Notes under the pieces: model-generated
What the model was told of the DNA's origin: nothing
The model's database searches: none
What the model saw: only the letters and a program-made list of their open reading frames with translations
Shown: positions 40,875-44,245 of the stretch, one piece after another
Numbering within the stretch: position 1 is the first letter of the stretch
How the letters are laid out: each line of letters opens with the position of its first letter
Origin: Rikenellaceae bacterium
GTDB taxonomy: Bacteria > Bacteroidota > Bacteroidia > Bacteroidales > UBA932
NCBI GenBank assembly: GCA_022777205.1
Contig: JALFGP010000011.1
Span: forward strand, 1-44,245
Direction of reading: 5' to 3'
Length of the DNA: 44,245 nt
Translations under genes and position numbers: made by a program

Positions 40875-41615
40875 ATGAGTATTAAAAATATTCTGATATC
40901 ACAGAAGCAGCCGCAGACGGCCTCTTCGTATGATATCCTCAAGGAAAAATTCGGGGCAAATTTCGATTTTAAGCCGTTTTTCAAGATGGAGCCTCTCTCT
41001 TCCAGAGAATTCAGGTCCCAGAAAATCAACATATCCGAATACACGGCTATAGTCTTTTCTGCAAGAACCACAATTGACGCTTTTTTCCAAATCTGCGACG
41101 ACCTCAGGGTGAAGATACCTGAAACAATGAAGTATTTCTGCACCACTGAAATCGTAGCCAACTATCTTCAGAAACACATAGTTTACAGAAAAAGAAAGAT
41201 TTTCTTCGGCGACGGAAAGCCTGAGTCCATTCTGGGCCTTATCGGGAGCCGCCACAAGGATGAGAAATTCCTCATAACCGTGAGCGATTCCGGCAGCAAG
41301 GATGCTATCACAAGGCTTTTTGAATCCAACGGTCTGAATTTCACCACCGGGGTTTTCGTCAAGTCCGTGCCTCAGGATCTCAAGGATGTGGATATGCACT
41401 CCTATGATGCCGTGGTTGTGTTCAATGCCGCAGACATAAAGTCCATCTATTCCAACTTTCCGGATTTCAAGCAGGCTGACATCAAGTTCATAAGCTACGG
41501 AAACTCCGTGGTAAGGGCTATGAATGAAGCCGGATTGAGCATTGAGATTTCGGCACCGACCCCGGAGATTCCTTCCATTTCAAAGGCACTCGAAAATTAT
41601 CTCAGCAACCACTGA
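40875..41615 (+). CDS. hemD: Uroporphyrinogen-III synthase
   Basis: A 246-residue protein of the Bacteroidetes HemD type, which closes the linear hydroxymethylbilane to uroporphyrinogen III. Residues 1-50 start with ILISQKQPQTASSYDILKEK, and DFKPFFKMEPLSSREF is characteristic of this branch. The two-lobed pattern follows: YTAIVFSARTTIDAFFQICD in the first lobe, then VSDSGSKDAITRLFESNGLN and the hinge segment YDAVVVFNAADIKSIYSNFP in the second. Assignment rests on this plus position between DUF4271 and rnpA, because HemD diverges strongly. Confidence 0.88.
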   Translation: MSIKNILISQKQPQTASSYDILKEKFGANFDFKPFFKMEPLSSREFRSQKINISEYTAIVFSARTTIDAFFQICDDLRVKIPETMKYFCTTEIVANYLQKHIVYRKRKIFFGDGKPESILGLIGSRHKDEKFLITVSDSGSKDAITRLFESNGLNFTTGVFVKSVPQDLKDVDMHSYDAVVVFNAADIKSIYSNFPDFKQADIKFISYGNSVVRAMNEAGLSIEISAPTPEIPSISKALENYLSNH

Positions 41616-41971
41616 TGAGCGACATCCCTCAGACTTTTTCGAAACAGGAAAGACTGTGTGGGGAAAAGAATACGTCCACCCTGCTTTCCCGGGGGAAATA
41701 CGGCAATGAGCAGATGCTGAGGTACTGCTACAAAGACGGTGAGGGGCATTCCAGGCTGATGATTTCTGTTCCGAAACGGCTTTTCAAGAGAGCAGTGATA
41801 CGTAATCTGCTCAAGAGACGGATACGGGAAAGCTATCGCAGGCAGAAGGGCTTGCTTGATGCTGCTCCGAAGGATTTGCTGATTATCTGGAACAGCAAGG
41901 AAATCAGGGATTACGATCAGGTTTACAATGCCGTAGGGGCTGTGCTGTCAAAAGTTGCAAGACAAAAATGA
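41615..41971 (+). CDS. rnpA: Ribonuclease P protein component
   Basis: A 118-residue basic protein. The RNA-binding motif [18 protein letters not shown] is seen at about residues 69-87, and [10 protein letters not shown] precedes it. With the RNase P RNA it matures tRNA 5' ends. The ATG overlaps the hemD stop (TGATG). yidD overlaps its own end. Confidence 0.93.
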   Translation: MSDIPQTFSKQERLCGEKNTSTLLSRGKYGNEQMLRYCYKDGEGHSRLMISVPKRLFKRAVIRNLLKRRIRESYRRQKGLLDAAPKDLLIIWNSKEIRDYDQVYNAVGAVLSKVARQK

Positions 41972-42219
41972 ACGGGAAAGAGCAGTTCAAGGCTACCTTG
42001 CGGAAGGTTGCTGTTGCGCCGTTCATATTTCTGATACGGTTCTATCAGTTGTGCATCTCTCCACTCAAGCCGCCCACCTGCAGATTCACTCCGACTTGTT
42101 CTCAATATGCTCTGGAGGCGTTCCGCAAGCACGGGCCTCTCAAGGGACTATATCTTACCGTGCGCAGGCTGCTGCGCTGCCATCCCTGGGGCGGGAGCGG
42201 ATATGATCCTGTGCCTTGA
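41968..42219 (+). CDS. yidD: YidD, membrane protein insertion efficiency factor
   Basis: An 83-residue amphipathic protein with the family core [32 protein letters not shown] and [14 protein letters not shown]. It helps YidC-dependent membrane insertion. The ATG overlaps the rnpA stop (ATGA). It is the last core gene before the right accessory zone. Confidence 0.95.
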   Translation: MNGKEQFKATLRKVAVAPFIFLIRFYQLCISPLKPPTCRFTPTCSQYALEAFRKHGPLKGLYLTVRRLLRCHPWGGSGYDPVP

Positions 42220-42372
42220 GTATGATGTTGTGGCAGGGATTTTTCAGGAAATTTGCTAAAACAACACAAAAAACAACAAAATTTACAACTTGGAGACGCT
42301 TTATTTGGGCGACATTTGCGCTCACAAAACTATTCAATTTGTTTGCGGCTTCTTCTATATGTGCAAATCCAA

Positions 42373-42440
42373 TCTCCAAATGCCGCAAAAATTTAGGCTC
42401 CGTCGGATGACGGGGCCTAAATTTTTGTGACATTTGGAGA
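42373..42440 (+). terminator. 32-bp-arm hairpin after yidD
   Basis: Arms 42373-42404 and 42409-42440 pair almost throughout, with loop GGAT. Three perfect blocks are seen: CTCCAAATG/CATTTGGAG, CAAAAATTTAGGC/GCCTAAATTTTTG and CCGTC/GACGG. Only one internal position is a true mismatch. It starts 154 nt after the yidD stop. The right arm is also the first 39 bases of repeat unit A, so it is part of the repeat system and may also end transcription of the rnpA operon. Confidence 0.7.
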
Positions 42441-42540
42441 CGGGGCAAATTCTTTGCCCCCGCTCTCTATGCCTAGGGGCTCTGCCCCTATTATACCCCG
42501 CGGCTCCGCCTTCCGTATTTGCCTGCGGCAAATACACGGC
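42402..42540 (+). repeat. structured intergenic repeat, unit A
   Basis: A 139-bp unit that begins GTCGGATGACGGGGCC and ends AATACACGGC. It contains two perfect small hairpins: TAGGGGC-TCT-GCCCCTA (42474-42490) and GTATTTGCC-TGC-GGCAAATAC (42515-42535). It is very similar to unit B at 42593-42733. No plausible protein is encoded. Confidence 0.8.
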
Positions 42541-42592
42541 TCCCGCCGTCGCGCTGGTGCGCGAGTACGTGGTGTGATTCTTTCTGCAAATA

Positions 42593-42733
42593 GTCGGATG
42601 ACGGGGCCTAAATTTTTGCGAGATTTGGAGACGGGGCAAAAAAAATTTTTCCCCACTCCTTATGCCTAGGGGCTCTGCCCCTATCATACCCTGCGACTCC
42701 GCCTTCCGTATTTGCCGTTGGCAAATACACGGC
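42593..42733 (+). repeat. structured intergenic repeat, unit B
   Basis: A 141-bp direct copy of unit A, with differences concentrated in loops and linkers. TAGGGGC-TCT-GCCCCTA is kept (42667-42683), and the second hairpin keeps its 9-bp stem while the loop changes from TGC to GTT (42708-42728). The unit runs directly into the reading frame of the integrase stub. Confidence 0.8.
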
Positions 42734-42838
42734 AACAACACCGTCACCGACATCTACATCCGCTATGACTACAAGAACGTGGACAGAGCCAACCGGAATA
42801 TTATCGACTTCGTGAACTCTGATGAGGAAGAGTATTAA
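42734..42838 (+). pseudogene. 3' stub of a tyrosine recombinase (integrase)
   Basis: The frame from 42731 to TAA 42836-42838 reads GNNTVTDIYIRYDYKNVD, then RANRNIIDFVN and an acidic tail. This is the C-terminus of Bacteroidetes tyrosine recombinases, in which 'H.s...VT..YI.fD...id.aNR.iidfv' follows the catalytic domain and includes the active-site tyrosine. The rest of the gene is absent; unit B replaces it. The stub suggests that an integrative element was once attached here. Confidence 0.55.
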
Positions 42839-42852
42839 ATTTTACAGAAATA

Positions 42853-42883
42853 TTTGAATTTGATATAATGTTTTATATCTTTG
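42853..42883 (+). promoter_or_regulatory. hicAB promoter
   Basis: TTTG (42853-42856) and TATCTTTG (42876-42883) are 19 nt apart, an exact consensus match; the hicA ATG is 20 nt downstream. Confidence 0.8.
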
Positions 42884-42903
42884 CAATACCAAACAATCAA
42901 GAA

Positions 42904-43099
42904 ATGAAAAGATATAAGGTTAGCCAGATTATCCGGATGCTTGAAAATGACGGATGGGTAATAAAAAAAATGGAGAGGAGACCACCGGCAATATGTTAAT
43001 CAAAGGAAATCTGGAAAAGTTACATTGAACGGCAAGCCAAGCGACACTCTGAGTCAGGAGATTCTGAACAGCATCTTCAAGCAGGCCGGATGGAAATAA
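42904..43099 (+). pseudogene. hicA: hicA toxin gene, frameshifted at an A8 tract
   Basis: From ATG 42904 the frame reads MKRYKVSQIIRMLENDGW, as in HicA toxins, but ends at TAA 42997-42999. The rest of HicA is present one frame away from 42971: RGDHRQYVNQRKSGKVTL, then NGKPSDTLSQEILNSIFKQ and the stop at 43097-43099. Removing one A from the run 42963-42970 would restore a 65-residue toxin with the catalytic histidine in GDHRQ. HicA is a dsRBD-fold mRNA interferase. The lesion may be a mutation, a slippage switch or a sequencing error. Confidence 0.8.
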
Positions 43100-43111
43100 A
43101 ATGCAATTGTT

Positions 43112-43522
43112 ATGGATAGCAAAAAAGTTAAAATCAAAATTGACTGGGATGGGCACAACTATGCTGCCTGCCCTGAAAACGACGATATTGCCTGTATAGT
43201 CACGGGGAAATCTTTTGAGAAACTCCAAATTGAAATGCTTTCCGCTTTACGCGAGCACATAGAATGGATGAAAGAAGATGGAGATATAATTCCCGATGAG
43301 TTTATGGGAGAATGGGAACCAGAATGGCATCTGACTACCAGAGCACAACTCCACTATTCAGAAGCCTTTATCACACGCAAGGCTTTGTCTGAGGCAACAG
43401 GCATCAATCTTCAACAGCTCAGTCACTATGCAAACGGCTGGAGAAACCCGCGTCCAAATATGCAGGACAGAATCTCAGAAGGAATCAAAAATATCAGCAA
43501 GAAGTTGGCCACCATTTCCTGA
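43112..43522 (+). CDS. hicB: HicB antitoxin
   Basis: A 136-residue protein. The N-terminal partial RNase H-like fold reads IKIDWDGHNYAACPEN and SFEKLQIEMLSALREHIEWM. The C-terminal DNA-binding helix-turn-helix is ALSEATGINLQQLSHYANGW, NPRPNMQDRI. HicB neutralises HicA and represses the operon. The gene is intact and follows the hicA remnant by 12 nt. Confidence 0.87.
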   Translation: MDSKKVKIKIDWDGHNYAACPENDDIACIVTGKSFEKLQIEMLSALREHIEWMKEDGDIIPDEFMGEWEPEWHLTTRAQLHYSEAFITRKALSEATGINLQQLSHYANGWRNPRPNMQDRISEGIKNISKKLATIS

Positions 43523-43551
43523 TTGTTTGGTAGCATCACAATGGTGCCCTG

Positions 43552-43577
43552 CCCTCGGAGCAATCCGGGGGTTTTTT
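43552..43577 (+). terminator. Rho-independent terminator after hicB
   Basis: CCCTCGGA (43552-43559) and TCCGGGGG (43564-43571) form an 8-bp stem (one T-G pair) with loop GCAA, followed directly by six T residues. Confidence 0.85.
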
Positions 43578-43707
43578 ATTTCCGTAGTTTCAAGTAAATG
43601 ATGACAGCAATCACTGCTGTGGAGAGGATTGCCCAGGCTTTCTGAAAGCAGGCTTTCAAACGAAGAGTGGAATTTCTACTATGGATTATTAAAAGACCAG
43701 ACGCCAT
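43576..43707 (-). CDS. possible 43-residue membrane protein
   Basis: A minus-strand frame from ATG 43707 to TAA 43576 encodes a basic N-terminal half and one hydrophobic helix AWAILSTAVIAVIIYLK ending LRK. The topology is plausible for a small membrane protein and the frame is clean, but no family, promoter or partner is seen. The stop lies in the T tract of the hicB terminator. Confidence 0.25.
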   Translation of the reverse strand: MASGLLIIHSRNSTLRLKACFQKAWAILSTAVIAVIIYLKLRK

Positions 43708-43814
43708 ACAAACCCTTCGAGAAATAAAGACCAGAAAAGTGGGTGGCCAAAAAGTCCCGAAGGGACCGCACCAGAAGTGCGAAATGCCCCTAATATGGAC
43801 CGCAGACCTTGAAC

Positions 43815-43918
43815 AACTGGATAAACCAGCGTCTCAAAAGTATTGAGATCCGAAAGACCTCACAAACCAGTGGAAAGCCCACAATGTTCCGGAAGGAGTC
43901 GGATATGCAACTGAATAA
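43815..43918 (+). pseudogene. remnant of a BRO-family gene middle region
   Basis: NWINQRLKSIEIRK is encoded at 43815-43856. After a one-base frameshift DLTNQWKAHNVPEGVGYATE follows from 43856 to TAA 43916-43918. It aligns with WITRRIKTIEIRKGLTDEWK of the intact BRO protein at 7067-7918. Both ends of the parent gene are missing. Downstream to 44119 only AT-rich sequence is seen. Confidence 0.65.
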
Positions 43919-44119
43919 ATCACTTGAAAATTTTGACACATTATTTTTGATGGAAAAGTTAAATATCCTGAATTTTTTATAATGACTTCACTAGTGTCCA
44001 AAGAAAAATTATTTAGTTCTTTGTAATATATTGTAAATGAATTAGTTATAAGCAAAAATGGCGCGTGTCGATTTGAATTGATTCCGTAAATTCGCGTCCT
44101 GAAAACAACACAGGCCAGC

Positions 44120-44245
44120 ATGAATAGCGGAAAATATCTTTTCAGTCAACTCGTTGAGTTTTTGCCGAAGCGAGTCTTCGATGGAATCGTCAAGAAGTAC
44201 AGTGGAGACAAGTATGTGAAGACCTTCACATGCTGGAATCAGCTT
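44120..44245 (+). mobile_element. IS4-type transposase, N-terminus (cut by window end)
   Basis: The frame from ATG 44120 runs off the window and encodes MNSGKYLFSQLVEFLPKRVF, then DGIVKKYSGDKYVKTFTCWNQ. This is the DUF4372 N-terminal domain of IS4-family transposases found in Bacteroidales. Only 42 codons are visible, and the terminal inverted repeat could not be identified in the upstream AT-rich DNA. Confidence 0.85.

Noticed and set aside
42402..42733. Possible CRISPR array
   Set aside because: Two units of about 140 bp with a 52-bp spacer do not fit repeat lengths of CRISPR arrays, and no cas gene is present.
42155..42753. Overlapping minus-strand frames of 79-132 codons
   Set aside because: They run through the structured repeats and differ only by the repeat units; no protein features.
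43834..44121. Minus-strand frame of 95 codons
   Set aside because: Antisense of the BRO remnant and of AT-rich spacer; the real similarity is on the plus strand.
1..44245. tRNA, rRNA or other structured RNA genes
   Set aside because: No cloverleaf with conserved TTCGA loop or rRNA signature was recognised by eye; a covariance-model scan would be needed to exclude small RNAs.

Overview
The window looks like a contig from a gut-type member of the order Bacteroidales. The evidence is a SusC/SusD pair with a train of BACON and LRR surface lipoproteins, a DUF2723 protein, the DUF4271-hemD-rnpA-yidD block, SUI1, and repeated promoters of the Bacteroidetes type (TAnnTTTG at -7, often with TTTG about 19 nt upstream). 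I cannot name a genus. No rRNA, tRNA or CRISPR array was seen.

Layout. (1) 1-7982 is an AT-rich accessory zone with many remnants. It starts with a 139-bp exact copy of part of the PAP2 gene fused to the 3' end of an excisionase/DUF3853-like gene. It continues with a broken mobilisation gene, a cassette of exported proteins (1053-6321) and a chimeric remnant in which a duplicated exported-protein N-terminus is joined to a broken TonB C-terminus. It ends with a BRO-family gene and the 3' stub of comF. (2) 8118-14879 (minus) is the cell-shape operon mreB-mreC-mreD-mrdA-rodA, ending in a translationally adjacent PAP2 phosphatase with a likely outer-membrane tail. (3) 15013-16208 carries ispD and a convergent Lrp/AsnC regulator. 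(4) 16260-31561 (minus) is one tightly packed operon of about 15 kb: SusC, SusD, a lipoprotein, a BACON lipoprotein, two LRR lipoproteins, a subtilisin-like protease, a DUF1573-like protein and a small lipocalin-like lipoprotein. It contains no glycoside hydrolase and reads as a surface protein/peptide-capture system. (5) 31596-36570 carries a very small glycosyltransferase-like ORF, pepP, asd, and a two-gene ABC exporter with a YtrA-type GntR regulator. (6) 36681-42219 carries a DUF2723 protein, then SUI1, DUF4271, hemD, rnpA and yidD. (7) 42220-44245 is a second accessory zone: a 32-bp-arm hairpin, two about 140-bp structured repeats, an integrase stub, hicAB with a frameshifted toxin, a BRO remnant and the start of an IS4-type transposase.

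How the genes work together. The core block 8112-42219 is well-ordered housekeeping DNA plus one nutrient-acquisition operon. Both flanks hold mobile-element debris with related BRO-family sequences. The two most interesting systems are the protease/LRR/SusCD operon, where LRR and BACON lipoproteins could bind protein, the S8 protease cut it and SusCD import the peptides, and the exported-protein cassette at 1053-6321. In that cassette four successive secreted proteins seem to share an LPP20/CsgG-like alternating pattern, followed by TPR or BspA-type repeats. Functions in both cases are inferred from sequence pattern and context only.
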